This document shows positions 11,121 to 21,900 of a DNA stretch of 38,781 nt, in pieces. A program made the position numbers and the translations under genes. How positions within the stretch are numbered: the stretch's first letter is position 1; each line of letters opens with the position of its first letter. Origin of the DNA: Chara braunii (lineage: Eukaryota > Streptophyta > Charophyceae > Charales > Characeae); NCBI GenBank assembly GCA_003427395.1, contig BFEA01000129.1, positions 365,697-404,477 on the forward strand, written 5' to 3'. The notes beneath the pieces are model-generated. The model saw only the letters and a program-made list of their open reading frames with translations. It ran no database searches and was not told the DNA's origin.

Positions 11121-11600
11121 CGGCCAACCGGGGCTAAGATGCCCTCACTGAGGGCACACTCATACTACCACTTCCAAGAATGTATACAACTGCAATCACG
11201 GTCAAGACTTTGTTTCCTTTTCTTGTTTTGTGAGTTTAACGACTGCAACTTTTCTTCGTTTTTTTTTTTTTTTGTTCTTCCTGTGAGAGTACCATAAACA
11301 ATTGAGTGGGACCCAGGCTTGGCAAACTCGGAGCGAAGTGAAAATCAGGATCGACAAAAACAGGCTCGGAGGTACTAGTGGTCTACTGCACGTATTCCTA
11401 AGAAAAGAAAAACGAGAAAACAAAAGAAAAATGAGAAGACGAAAGAAAAACGAGATAACAAAAGAAAAACGAGAAACAAAAGAAAACGAGAAATTAAAGA
11501 ATTAGTGACCCATAACTGTAATGCACAGAGGTGCCACGGACCTGAATTCGAATCCAGACTATATATCGGCTCACGCAGACAGGCTAGAAGTCTAATGCCC
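11121..11600 (+). repeat. Dispersed repeat copy 1 with SINE-like B box
   Basis: Positions 11121-11376 align with 16691-16951. Shared landmarks are the perfect hairpin TGCCCTCACTGAGGGCA, the word AAGAATGTATACAACTG, a poly(T) stretch, GTGAGAGTACCA and GGCAAACTCGGA. Here an AAGAAAA-rich stretch (11400-11500) follows. After it comes GGACCTGAATTCGAATCCAG (B-box-like core at 11544-11555), matching the corresponding position of the SINE-like copies at 16950 and 27640. The A-rich stretch may be an insertion into this copy. Confidence 0.6.
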
Positions 11601-11931
11601 ATCTCTACTCCACGAGGGATCGTTAGTAATACATAGGGGCCCTTTGAAAATGAGACTGGACGAATAGATTGGAGCATTTGTAAAAAAAAAGGAAAAAAAA
11701 AAAAGGACATGCACCTACATGCACACACATGTGCTCACAGTGTTGGGGTATGGGGTGGCCCTAAGCTTTTTCCCTCTTGCAGTTTGATTTTCAGAAGGGA
11801 GGGGGATGTTTGGCCACTCCACCATGATAACAGGGGTCAAAATTTTTTATTTTTTTTCCTGTTTTTAGTGTTTGGGCGCGTAGGGCCACGTGTCCGAGGC
11901 CCAACGCGCCCATCCCGTTTTTTCGGATTCA

Positions 11932-11955
11932 GGGGCTCGTTCGACACTCCTCGGG
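11932..11955 (+). repeat. Left terminal inverted repeat of the Harbinger element
   Basis: The 24-bp terminus begins GGGGCTCGTT, resembling the G-rich start and GTT core of PIF-family ends. It is preceded by TCA. The partner end is at 15914-15937. Confidence 0.85.
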
Positions 11956-12759
11956 GCATCCTCGGACCCCGAGGACGATTCCTTGGAGTCGCCCGAAGGA
12001 ATTCCCACCTTCGTTTCACTCATCCTCGAAAATTTTCCCTGAGGACGATTCCTCGGGTGCTCCCGCGGCCAGTTAGATATTTCGATACGCGGACGCGGGG
12101 GAGGGGGCGAGGTTGGTCCAACGAGTTGTGTCCGTGGCATCGTCCTTGGTCCAGGTGCTGTGGGCGGGGTGAATTCGAACGTAGGCGGCGAAAAAAACAA
12201 AAGGCTACGAAAACGGTGCGCGGTCCCGGATTCGAATTTCGAAATTCGAATTCCCGTAAGCGAATGACGGCGGCGTGGATGTCCCTTACGGCTGACGGCA
12301 ACAACGTTCGTCGGCGGGACCGTTTGGGTACGAAGTGGCGGCTGCGTGGCTTCTGCGGGCACGCCGAACGTCCATGAATACGTCCGAAGCAGCAGGCACG
12401 CCGTCACATAATCGCCATCGTTGTCTACTTCACTACGCGCACCTTCGTCGTCGACGTGTATGCTGTGCACTCCGATTGTGACGACGCAACATCGCTATTG
12501 TTCCCACTGAAGTCGAGCCTTCTTCACTTGGCGACGACGAGCGAGGGACGTGAACGGGGACGTGGTCCATGACACACTCAGCCAGGCGGAGAGGGCGGCT
12601 GTGGCAGCGGTCGTGAACCTGATCCTCATCAGGTGTCAATTGCAGAGGACCGAGGGGAGGATGAGAGCGGCCATTTGCGCACGCCGGAAGAAGACGCTGC
12701 AGTCTATGCATGTGGCCGAAGAGGGCAGTGGTGCCATTTGCGACGCCGTCCTGTAGGTG

Positions 12760-13866
12760 TGCTACGCCATGGGGTGTGGAACATTTCCCAGAGCGACGCC
12801 CAGGTTGTGGATGAAGCGACGAACAGGGGGGTGTGCGGCAATGCGACGACGCGACGGAAGACTACTTCAAGGAGAAGCTGCGCATGTCGCCACGGGTGTT
12901 CCAGGAGATAGCGGAAGCTCTGTCTCCCTTCCTTCAACGGCGTGTCACTTTCTATAGGGAGCCCCTCGAGCCTGACCTCATTGTAGCGTACGCTTTGTAC
13001 AAATGGGCGTCGGGGGAGACGTACGAGAGCGGGACATGCAACTTCGGCATTGGCAGAAAGTCAGGGTTGGTGGCTGTGCGGGATGTAACTTCGGCGTTGC
13101 TGAGTGTGTACCCTGACAAGATATCGTGGCCAACGGGTCTGCAAAAGGCGGTCGTCTTGCGCGCTTTCGCTGACAAGGGTTTCCTCAACTGCCATGGCTG
13201 CATCGATTGTACCCACATCTTCATCCACAAGCCAGCCAATTGCCCTGGGGAGGGCTACTACGATAGAAAACGTCGTTTCTCCGTCCAGGCTCAGGTGGTC
13301 GTTGATCTCAACTTGCGCGTGCTGGATGTGTTCGTCGGATATCCGGGGAGTTGCCACGACGTGAGGATCGTCCACCTCTCCAGTTTATGGGTGTGCGCGG
13401 AGGCAGGGGAGTTTTTCATTGGGCCACCTGTCATGCTGCCTTTCGGTGTGTGGACGAACGGTTATCTGCTGGGCGACAACGGTTAACCCCCCCTTCGAAT
13501 GGGTAGTCGTCCCCTACGGCGGTCTATCACAACACCCGTTTGGAGATGCGGTTCGACAACAAGCAGAAGACGGCGAGGGGAGCAGTCGAGAGGGCTTTCG
13601 CCAGATTGAAGGGGATGTGGAGGTTGTTCCTTCGCTCCCACAAGACGAACATGGAGACGCTGCCACAGCAATTCGTCGCCGTCTGCATTCTGCACAATAT
13701 ACTCATCAACGCGGGCATTCCGTTCGACGACAATCTACTGTGGGAGGTCGGGCCGGACGGTGTTCGTCGCAGGGTGGACCTTGGGATGCACCGCCCGTTG
13801 AGGCAGATGTGCATGGAGTCGTCGACGGGGGATACGCTGATCCTGCGGGATGCACTGGCGGAGTGA
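12760..13866 (+). pseudogene. PIF/Harbinger DDE transposase, frameshifted
   Basis: The main frame (12833-13486) encodes the N-terminal helical region and the first two parts of a DDE nuclease. The first catalytic Asp is in GCIDCTHIFI (codon 13204-13206) and the second in GYPGSCHDVRI; this frame stops at LLGDNG. The third part (13540-13866) is in another frame and holds RGAVERAFARLKG with the expected Glu, then the LHNILI helix typical of the family. A short segment in a third frame (PPFEWVVVPYGG, about 13485-13530) bridges them, so two small indels separate the blocks. Another frame change near 12830 separates the upstream WMKRRTGG motif. GTG at 12833 is not a real start; the true N-terminus lies upstream. 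Family-wide, this endonuclease cuts the element ends, usually with a separate Myb-like partner, which I do not find here. Confidence 0.85.
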
Positions 13867-13945
13867 ATGGGTACGCAGTGAAGACGGCCAGTCGTTGGGA
13901 GCCGGCGACATGCAGCTGCGGAGAGAGAGAGACAGAGAGCGAGTG

Positions 13946-14612
<667 letters not shown>

Positions 14613-15356
14613 TCATCTGTGCTCGCATTTCAAATGGCTTGTATGAAAATCCGTCAATCTGTGATAAAGCATCGGTTGAATCATACATTCGTTGGCACTT
14701 TCCATGTCAGTATTGCCCTGACAATCGTGAATGCAAATGAAAACGGAACACAAAGGAGTTGACAAGAAGCTATAGACATCAACAATAACGAACGACACAA
14801 GAAACGACAATGACGTGTAGACACCATGAATACCAATGAACACAAGAAGCGACAACGACGTCTGGGTGGATCCGCTACCCAGCGGCAAAGTCCAAATGAG
14901 GCTTCCAAACAGCTCTGTAGCCGCCCACTCCTGGGTGGATCCGCTTCCCAGCGGCAAAGTCCAAATGAGGCTTCCAAACAGCTCTGTAGCCGCCCACTCC
15001 TGGGTGGATCCGCTTCCCAGCGGCACGGTCCGTGACCGTCTATCATCCGCCTCCTTGTCGGACGCGTCTGGCAGAGGTTGAAAGTGCGGTGGCAGGTACG
15101 CGTACCCAGACCGCTTCGACGGCCTTGAACTATTCGACGGGCTGTGCCCTGACCGCCGCCCACCGTGCTCCTTTGCCGACCCGCTGATCGCCTGTCGGCC
15201 CTCCATCCTGGCGTCGTTCTTCAAAGACCTCCTTCTGCGGCCACGTCGCGGAACGCTGCCGAGGATGCACACGTGGAAGATAACCAGGAGGAGGAGCAAT
15301 AGGACGACCAGCACCAGCAGCGGCAGCCTCCGAAAGAGGTCGGCCATGAAAGGCAC
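14613..15356 (-). CDS. Minus-strand ORF with predicted N-terminal membrane anchor and 23-residue repeats
   Basis: This 247-codon ORF lies in the right half of the Harbinger element. Residues about 11-34 are almost purely Leu/Val/Ile, a signal-anchor-like helix, followed by an Arg-rich stretch (RRGRRRRS). A 69-bp tandem repeat (2.4 copies, about 14862-15020) encodes 23-residue units LGSGSTQEWAATELFGSLIW plus TLP, kept in frame because 69 is divisible by three. The C-terminal part is hydrophobic and low-complexity. I do not recognise a family. PIF/Harbinger elements normally carry a Myb/SANT-like second ORF, and this is not one. It could be captured sequence or a chance ORF in a GC-rich repeat; the next ORF upstream (15374-15862) has no recognisable domain. 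Confidence 0.35.
   Translation of the reverse strand: MPFMADLFRRLPLLVLVVLLLLLLVIFHVCILGSVPRRGRRRRSLKNDARMEGRQAISGSAKEHGGRRSGHSPSNSSRPSKRSGYAYLPPHFQPLPDASDKEADDRRSRTVPLGSGSTQEWAATELFGSLIWTLPLGSGSTQEWAATELFGSLIWTLPLGSGSTQTSLSLLVFIGIHGVYTSLSFLVSFVIVDVYSFLSTPLCSVFICIHDCQGNTDMESANECMIQPMLYHRLTDFHTSHLKCEHR
14862..15030. repeat. 69-bp minisatellite, about 2.4 copies
   Basis: CTGGGTGGATCCGCT occurs at 14862, 14931 and 15000, exactly 69 bp apart. The intervening sequence is almost identical between the first two units, and the third is partial (CGGCACGGTCC replaces CGGCAAAGTCC). Confidence 0.9.
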
Positions 15357-15913
15357 GTGGATGACGGTGGCAGCTAGAAGACAACGGGGGATCTATCACG
15401 TAACGGCGAGGGACAGTGCTGCAAAAGCCTGAAGGCAGCAAACGACAAAAGCAGGGTAAAGTATTCCGTCTCTGAAGACAGTGCGCAATCGCCTGGGCGG
15501 GGGACGGTTGAAATATTCGAATCGGTCGACCGTTGGGCGCCTTCCTGCTCGGGGCCAAGGGCAGCGACGCAAGACAGCCCCTTTTCGACGTCGCAGAGGC
15601 CAGCAGGCCGCCGAAGGGGACCGTTTCCATGACGCCGACCGTTGCCGATCGAAGATGTCCGTCCACGGGCGCCAGGAACAGCAGTGGTACAGACGGTCGT
15701 CGAAAAATGTCGTCGAGAGAGCTGCCGACGACGTCCCGATTCTTCTGGATGCTCGACCTCCGAGGGACCTCGGGAGGTCCCTTGGGGAACGCCTCGAAAT
15801 GGCTGTATCCCGAGGAATCCCCGATGAATCCCCGAGGAAATGTTTTCACATTTTTTTCCCAATTTTTCCCCCGAGGATAAGTGGAACGATCATTTCCTTG
15901 AGGGATTTACGCG

Positions 15914-15937
15914 CCCGAGGAGTGTGGAACGAGCCCC
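15914..15937 (-). repeat. Right terminal inverted repeat of the Harbinger element
   Basis: Ends CGAGCCCC and is followed by TCA (15938-15940), matching the TCA before the left end. One mismatch to the left TIR (C for G in the GTTCGACAC core). Confidence 0.85.
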
Positions 15938-15940
15938 TCA

Positions 15941-16690
15941 ACTGGAGACCCTTGATTTTCCGTTAAACGAGATTCAACGGGGCCCCTGTGGCGATTCAAC
16001 GGGGTCCAATGGAATTTAACGGCCCCCGTTGCCTGTTGTTTGGACACATAGGTGATAGGGACGTCAGGTTCATCATTGAGTTGGGGCAAAGCACAACGCA
16101 GCAAATGGGAACCCAACAAGAGACCATACTGAGTCAAATGGCAAAGCAAGGCCAAGCAGCATGCCATCATAATAAAGCTTGTCGGTTGTGCATCTCCAGC
16201 ACTGCTTCCGGCTCACAAGTAGTACCTCCGCCAGTGTTGGAAATTTACGATGTTTTGCCAGTTCCCAAAGTTATTGGGGTTGGGACACAGGGTTGGCACT
16301 GTCCCATAAATCAGATTCTTATATTGCCCGCGAGTGAAAGAAAAAAGGAAAAAAGAAAATACTATCTCTACTGCAATGATGTCGGGAAGTTGGAGGCCGT
16401 GCTTAGAGTCTTCCTCCACAGAATGCACCTCACCCGTAAGGCGGTCACATTCTGGATGTTACTGTTTTTCCTTTTTTTCTTGCTCGTGTGTTTATTATAA
16501 GTCCCCAGCCAATGAGGCAGAGGGGAATCCATGAATTGCTCAAGCCGTCTGTGATCTGCTCAAGCTATGTTTTGTCAAAGGATTGTAACACGCATCACAC
16601 TGGTACTAAGGGGAACGTATCCAGCCATTTTCACGGCCGGATCCGTGTGCCCATTTTTTTGCCCTTCTATTCTCTTTTACGAATCTGACA
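15941..16690. other. Non-genic stretch
   Basis: The longest plus frame (15988-16500) has no recognisable domain and ends in a phenylalanine/leucine-rich low-complexity tail. I cannot support a gene. Confidence 0.4.
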
Positions 16691-16950
16691 ACCTGGCCAC
16701 GGGGCTGAGATGCCCTCACTGAGGGCACACTCACACTACCACTTTCAAGAATGTATACAACTGTAATCAGGGCCAAAGCTTTGTTTCGTTTTTGTTTTTT
16801 TTTCTTTTTTTCTGAGTTCACGGCTGCAACTTTTCTTCTTTTTTTTTTCTTTTTTTTTTTTCTCCGTGAGAGTACCAGAAAGAAAACGGAGTGGTACCCA
16901 CGCTCGGCAAACTCGGAATGCAGTGAAATTCAGGGTCGGCAAAAACAGGC
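16691..16950 (+). repeat. Dispersed repeat copy 2
   Basis: Direct repeat of 11121-11376, with the same hairpin TGCCCTCACTGAGGGCA at its left end, the same T-rich interior and the same GGCAAACTCGGAAT / GCAAAAACAGGCT right end. It abuts the tRNA-like unit that follows. Confidence 0.75.
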
Positions 16951-17105
16951 TAGCTCAGTGGGTTCATTAATGAACTGTTGAAATAGGGACCCGAGTTAGA
17001 ATCCACATGATGGACCTTGGTGAGTAAAACCAAATATTATAATATTTCTGAATTGCTTGATGCCGGTCAACTCAATGATGATATATCAAGGCCGTCACCT
17101 ATTTA
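16950..17105 (+). mobile_element. tRNA-derived SINE-like unit, copy A
   Basis: TAGCTCAGTGG at 16951-16961 matches a tRNA A box, and GAGTTAGAATCC at 16993-17004 is a slightly decayed B box. The spacing of about 42 bases is normal for tRNA genes. The downstream body (GCCGGTCAACTCAATGATGA near 17062, then AAGGCCGTCACC) matches the body of copy B at 27746-27791. Two copies sharing head and body argue for a SINE family rather than a tRNA gene; no cloverleaf acceptor stem is apparent. Confidence 0.6.
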
Positions 17106-18763
17106 CAAAGGCAAATCTGACTTTATTATTCTATTAATGAAGGGTATGTGAAAGAGTTGGAAATAACACTTTGAAAAAAAATACAAACAAAAAAAGAAAG
17201 AAAGTGTCGAAAAATCATCGGAGCGAGATTGGATTTGGAGCACTGAGGGTTGAGCGCACTGAGGCATCTTCTTCATCTGCCAATCTACTAGCGAGAGTTT
17301 CATGGCAATTCATCTTCCCCAGTACTAAGTCAGCAGGGAAGAAGACTTTCAGCGGTGGATTCAAGAGTTCAGTGGTTGTACTGAGTTAGTGCACTGAGCA
17401 TGTCAGGGCGCTTGTCAAGAAGTGGCGAGTACAGGGTTAATTCGCCATAGCCAACCCTGAGGGGGATACTGCGAATTACCCCAGAGCGGCGAATTACCCC
17501 TGAGGACATCAGGGAACCCTGAGCGACATCATCCCTAGGTAGCGCGGATAGAGATTGACAGTCTGTGTGAATCTCCTGAAGAAATAACCCCATCTGGGCC
17601 TATTTTTAGCATCAGTGGCTACTAGGCACTGTGGCGAGATATTTCGAAGTTGGCATACTGGGCGCCACAGGACGAGATACAGGGGATCTGAGTTCAGGGA
17701 GTGCAGCGCTACAGGATCTTGAGGAGGATCAACAAATTTGAGGAGGTTCTGTGCGTGGGAACATCAGGAGGAATATCAGGGAGAAAGTGGCGAGACCAGG
17801 GTATCATCAGCCATAGCCAGATCTCCATCATTACCTGCAAGATTCTCAGAAAGTGAGTCCGTTCCATGCACCTACCTGTATTGCGATCCAGATAGGGTTA
17901 GTTTAGTGAATTGTAATGGTCTATATATCTGTCAGTGGCTGGATGGGAAAAGCGCAGACTGCAAGACAACCATAGCCATCTTTCCCCTACCTCTCTCTGC
18001 TCATTTCTCTCCCTCTGGTGACTCTTTTTGGTCCAAATTGGTTCTGTGACTGCTATACTGCATTGCGATTGATCTGGGATGCTCAAACAGTGAATTCTGT
18101 ATTGGAAAGGTAATGATACTGTGAATTGCTGTTTTGCGCTGAGTCTATTTTTAGCCTGTGCTACCTAGGGTCAGTCATAACTTCAATTCTGTCCGTTAGA
18201 ACTCGTTGTTGTCAGTCCCCAGTGAATCACAATCCAAAAATAGACTATACTGTAGAATCGCAGAGTTGGATTTGCAATATTTTTTTTTACTGGATTCAGT
18301 GAATATTGTACTTCGCCATACCCTAGGGTATGGCTGCCAGAGTCATCAGGGTCTAAAATTGAGTGTGAGTCAGGTTACAGGGTAACTGTCTGCATCGCTT
18401 GTTGTGATTGACCTCTTTTGTCTGTACTAACCATTTTCGATCATTCTCACTGATGACACTTGCTTTCTAGTGGGCACTGGAATTCTTGTTGGTCTTTGGA
18501 AGAGTAGTGGAGTGACAGTGTTAACTCCAGTGTGGTCCAGGGTCAGTAAAACGAAATCGTGTGGTTGATTTTGCTGGACTTACAGTCTGTCTGACACCTG
18601 ACCCCAGAGACACCCTTCTAACCCAACCCGCCGATTACCTATTCACCCACCTACTCCACTGTCTGAGTGTTGCAGCTATTCCAGTGTGTTTGTGGGAATC
18701 TGTTTATCGCTGAAGCTCAGGTTGCTGTTTATTTTATTTTTGGTCTTTGTTTGAACTGGGAAA
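17106..18763. other. Leader and possible 5' LTR region of the chromovirus
   Basis: No ORF of substance lies between the SINE-like unit and gag. A 5' long terminal repeat is expected here, but I could not delimit it. Only short words are shared with the region after the integrase, for example CAGCCATAGCCAG at 17808-17820 and 24716-24728. No convincing primer-binding site beginning TGG next to an LTR end was found. Confidence 0.4.
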
Positions 18764-20376
18764 ATGTCTGAGCAGGGGGCAAAGCAGCAACCACAGGTGG
18801 AGGTGGTGATGAAGGTAGAAGGCGAACAGCCTTCAGCCTCCACTCCCCCTTCTCCACCTCTAACTGCTACTCAGCGGTTGAAGAAGGAGCTAAAAGAACA
18901 ACTACGGCAGCAACAGGCCAGACTGGCAGAAGTGGAACAGCAGGAGGTTGCTGAACTAGAGGCTGCAACAGATCATTCCATAAGAGACTATCTGTTGCAG
19001 CAGCTGGAAAGGTCGCTCACTGATGATCGTTGCTCCCAGGTCACCGAGCACATGGCAGAGATGATCCTGTTGGAGCATAAGATCACCAACTCCCAGTTCA
19101 CAAACTGGGATGATCGTTTTGTGCGGCTGAAGCGTCAGGTTGACGAGCTGTCAGCTCAGCAGACCAAGATCCTGAAGTCCATTCAGGGCTTGACTGCTCA
19201 GCTGGCAGCCTCCAAGCTGATCACTCCTCAGCCCCCTCTGCTACAACCCAAATCTTCTCCTCATTCTTCACCCCCTTCCTCTCCCCATGCATCTCATGTT
19301 GACTCTGTACATTCCTCCCGGTCATCCACCCCTTCCTAAAAGGCCTCAACAAAGGCCACCTATGCTGTTGTTACTGCAGGAGACTAGAGAGGTCCCAAGA
19401 TCCCTGCTCCCAACAAGTTTAGGGGTGATGACCCCAAGACTGATGTTGGGGATTGGGTTGCTGGGACCCGAGCCTACTTGAGGGGCTTCGTCTGTGCAGA
19501 ACAGACCAAGGTGGCGACTGTTCTGGGACCGCTGGAGGGACCTGCATTGAAGTGGGCCACCTTAACTTCCAGCAGTCTGCAGCAGTCCATGGAGGACTGG
19601 GCTTTTGAGCTGGGAGTGGACAAACTTCTGCAGGCCCTGGAGGACCGTTTCGCAGACAAGGAGCGGGCCCGCAAGTCCGCTGACAGGATAGCTCGCCTGG
19701 GACAACAGCGGTAGAGCGGGGCTTTGCAGGCCTTGTCTGCTGAGTTTGAGCAACTCACCTCCACCCCTGGGTTGGTCATGAGCCCTGATGATTTGCTGAC
19801 CAACTTCTGCAGGGCAGCGCCTGAGAAGTTTGTTGTTGCTCTTTACAACGCTGGGCTTAAGGACTGGAGGTCCTTTGGCCGTGCAGCCCTAGAAATGGAG
19901 GCTAAGCTCCATGTCCAGGCCCCATCCTCTTACAGGAGGAAAGGTGCCTTCCCTCGAGGTGGTAGAAAGGGAAAAGCAGCCTTCACGCATGTAGGGTCTG
20001 CCTCAGGATCAGACTCAGATTCCCAGGCTGATACACCTTCAGCTGGGACTGGATCTGCTGCTGAGACAGATGTTGCAACAACCGTGACTCAGGCCGTTTT
20101 GGGAGCCTTGCAGCTGCAGAAGAAGTTCTCTCCCACCACATTCTCAGCCAGTGCCAAGGGGAAGGAAAAGGGACGTCGACTTTCCTCTTCCCAGCGCCTT
20201 AACTTGCCTAGAGACGTCCACATGCCAACTGAACTTCTCAATCCCTCCACCCTCCCCTAGCATGACCTCAAGATCCAAGAGGGAGTCTGGAGAAGAAGAA
20301 AGTAGAGAGGGGTTTGCCAGAGGTGTGAGGGTCAGCACTTTTTAAAGGACTGCCCTTTCATGCCAGGCCCAGGGCA
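18764..20376 (+). pseudogene. Gag of the chromovirus, with premature stops
   Basis: A single frame runs from ATG 18764 through nonsense codons at 19337 (TAA), 19385 (TAG), 19712 (TAG), 20258 (TAG) and 20303 (TAG), ending at TAA 20378. The N-terminal third is Gln/Glu-rich and predicted coiled coil (about residues 40-150), followed by a Pro/Ser-rich hinge. The region about 19400-19870 has the Trp/Leu pattern of the Retrotrans_gag capsid domain (PALKWATL, FCRAAPEKFV). A zinc knuckle at 20315-20353 reads CQRCEGQHFLKDC, i.e. CX2CX3HX4C, one residue shorter in the middle spacer than the common CX2CX4HX4C. Gag forms the particle and binds the genomic RNA. Each stop is one C-to-T step from CAA or CAG. 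Confidence 0.85.
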
Positions 20377-20796
20377 GTAAAAAAACTGAAACAGACCCTG
20401 GGGACTGCAGTTTCCCCCAGTACTGCACGTTCATCTACTCAGGTAGGTGAATCTGCAGCTGTTTCAGTTGAAACTGCAGGTGACGATGTGTGTGTGGGGA
20501 CTGCGCGGGCAGCATCCTTCTGCTATGAGGATCCTGACCCGGATCAGGACCCGGGGCTGGATGAGCTGCAGTCTCTTGCAGCCTTCTTCTTTCATTTGAA
20601 GGAACAGAAGAAGTGCAAGACTGACCTCATCATGCTCCGACCACTGATCAACAGCACCAGGATCACTCGGCTGTTGGACTGTGGGGCCACTAGGAACTTC
20701 ATGTCTCCCAGTGCAGTTAAAAAGTTGCACCTGGGTATGAAAGTTCAGCAACTGCAGCAACCGCTGCTAGTGGTTGCTGTAGCTGCGGATTGGTGA
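20377..20796 (+). pseudogene. Aspartic protease segment of the chromovirus
   Basis: After gag the coding frame shifts by one base and encodes an acidic linker, then LLDCGATRNFMS, the flap-and-active-site region of a retropepsin. The catalytic triad is DCG, where DSG or DTG is usual in this family; DCG is an unusual but conservative change. The frame ends at TGA near 20796. The continuation (KVKGIPMAFD to about 20990, with a WLRAVNPRIDW motif typical of the protease C-terminus) is in the frame used by the reverse transcriptase, so another indel lies between. Confidence 0.75.
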
Positions 20797-20821
20797 CTCT
20801 ACAGTACTCAGCATAAGGGAG

Positions 20822-21900
20822 AAGGTCAAAGGCATCCCTATGGCCTTCGATACTGCAGGAAAAGTCAGACACATTCTGAACTTTTACATCTTCCCTGAGC
20901 TCCCCTTTGATTTGGTGTTCTCCATGCAGTGGTTGAGGGCAGTCAACCCTAGGATCGACTGGCAGATCCCTAGAGTTGAACTACCGGACAGCTAGGGTGT
21001 TTATTAGCCATGCATGATTGTTGTTGATCATCACCCTAAGACCTCCTGCTACTGCCTGAGAGCGAGGGAGTTTCATGCTCTCTCTCGCCAGTACCACCAC
21101 AAGCGTCTGTTTATTGCTCTGGTCAAGCAAACAGATGCTCCCCCTGTTTTGTGTCCTCCTGAGATACAGAAGGTGGTAGATCAGAATGCTGATCTGATGC
21201 AGGAGCCCTTTGGGCTACCCAACCGGCCAACCAAGCATCACATCGAGCTGCTACCTGGAGCGGTCCCTCCCAAAGGCCGCATCTACAGGATGTCCCGTGC
21301 TAAGCTTGAGGAGCTCAGAAAGCAGCTTGAGACCCTGACCACCAAAGGTTGGATCAGACCCAGCACATCTGAATTATGTGCACCTGTTCTCTTTGTACCC
21401 AAAGGGAACGGCGAGTTCAGGATGTGCATTGATTACAGGGATCTCAATAAGATCACTAGGAAGAGTACTGAGCCACTTCCTAGGATCGACGACCTCCTGG
21501 ACATGGTGCAGGGCTGCACAGTGTTCAACAAAGTCGACCTCAAATCTGGCTACCACCAGATTGAGATGGCAGAGGAGGATGTCTACAAGACAGCCTTCAA
21601 GGCCAGGTATGGGACTTATGAGTTCCTGGTCATGCCATTTGGACTTTGCAACGCCCCAGGCACTCTCCAGACAGAGATGCACCGCATCTTCCGGCCTCAC
21701 CTGGACAAGTTTATGGTTGTCTACCTGGATGATATCCTGGTATTCAGCAAAACTGCCAGGGAACATGCGGAGCACTTGGCTCTAATCGTTCAGTCGTTAC
21801 GTGACAGCCAGTATAAGATCAACAGAGAGAAGTCCTCTTTTGGAGTTCCCTCTGTTATCTATCTGGGTCATGTAATCTCTGGAGATGGCCTGCCAAGATT
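20822..21900 (+). pseudogene. Reverse transcriptase of the chromovirus
   Basis: The frame has TAG stops at 20993 and 21005, then stays open from 21014 to 21937. It contains the RT fingers/palm motifs in order: KGWIRPSTS, FRMCIDYRDLNKIT, FNKVDLKSGYHQI (first catalytic Asp) and VVYLDDILVFS with the YLDD active-site pair at 21722-21733, followed by YLGHVISGDGL. Just after GDGL the frame is lost (about 21890-21900) and coding resumes in another frame with the IQEWPQPRTVRDVRSF connection motif. A small deletion at that point is the likely cause. RT copies the element RNA into DNA in the particle. Confidence 0.92.

Noticed and set aside
11521-11560. A separate tRNA gene suggested by the B-box-like word GAATTCGAATCC
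   Set aside because: No A box is found at the right distance; the sequence fits the dispersed SINE-like repeat.
16951-17004. A functional tRNA gene
   Set aside because: A and B boxes are present, but there is no acceptor-stem pairing and the downstream body is shared with another dispersed copy, which indicates a SINE.
20371-20389. A AAAAAAC heptamer at the gag/protease junction, resembling a -1 frameshift slippery site
   Set aside because: In the gag frame the TAA stop (20378) precedes the slippery codons, so a ribosome would terminate first. An indel in a dead element explains the frame change better.
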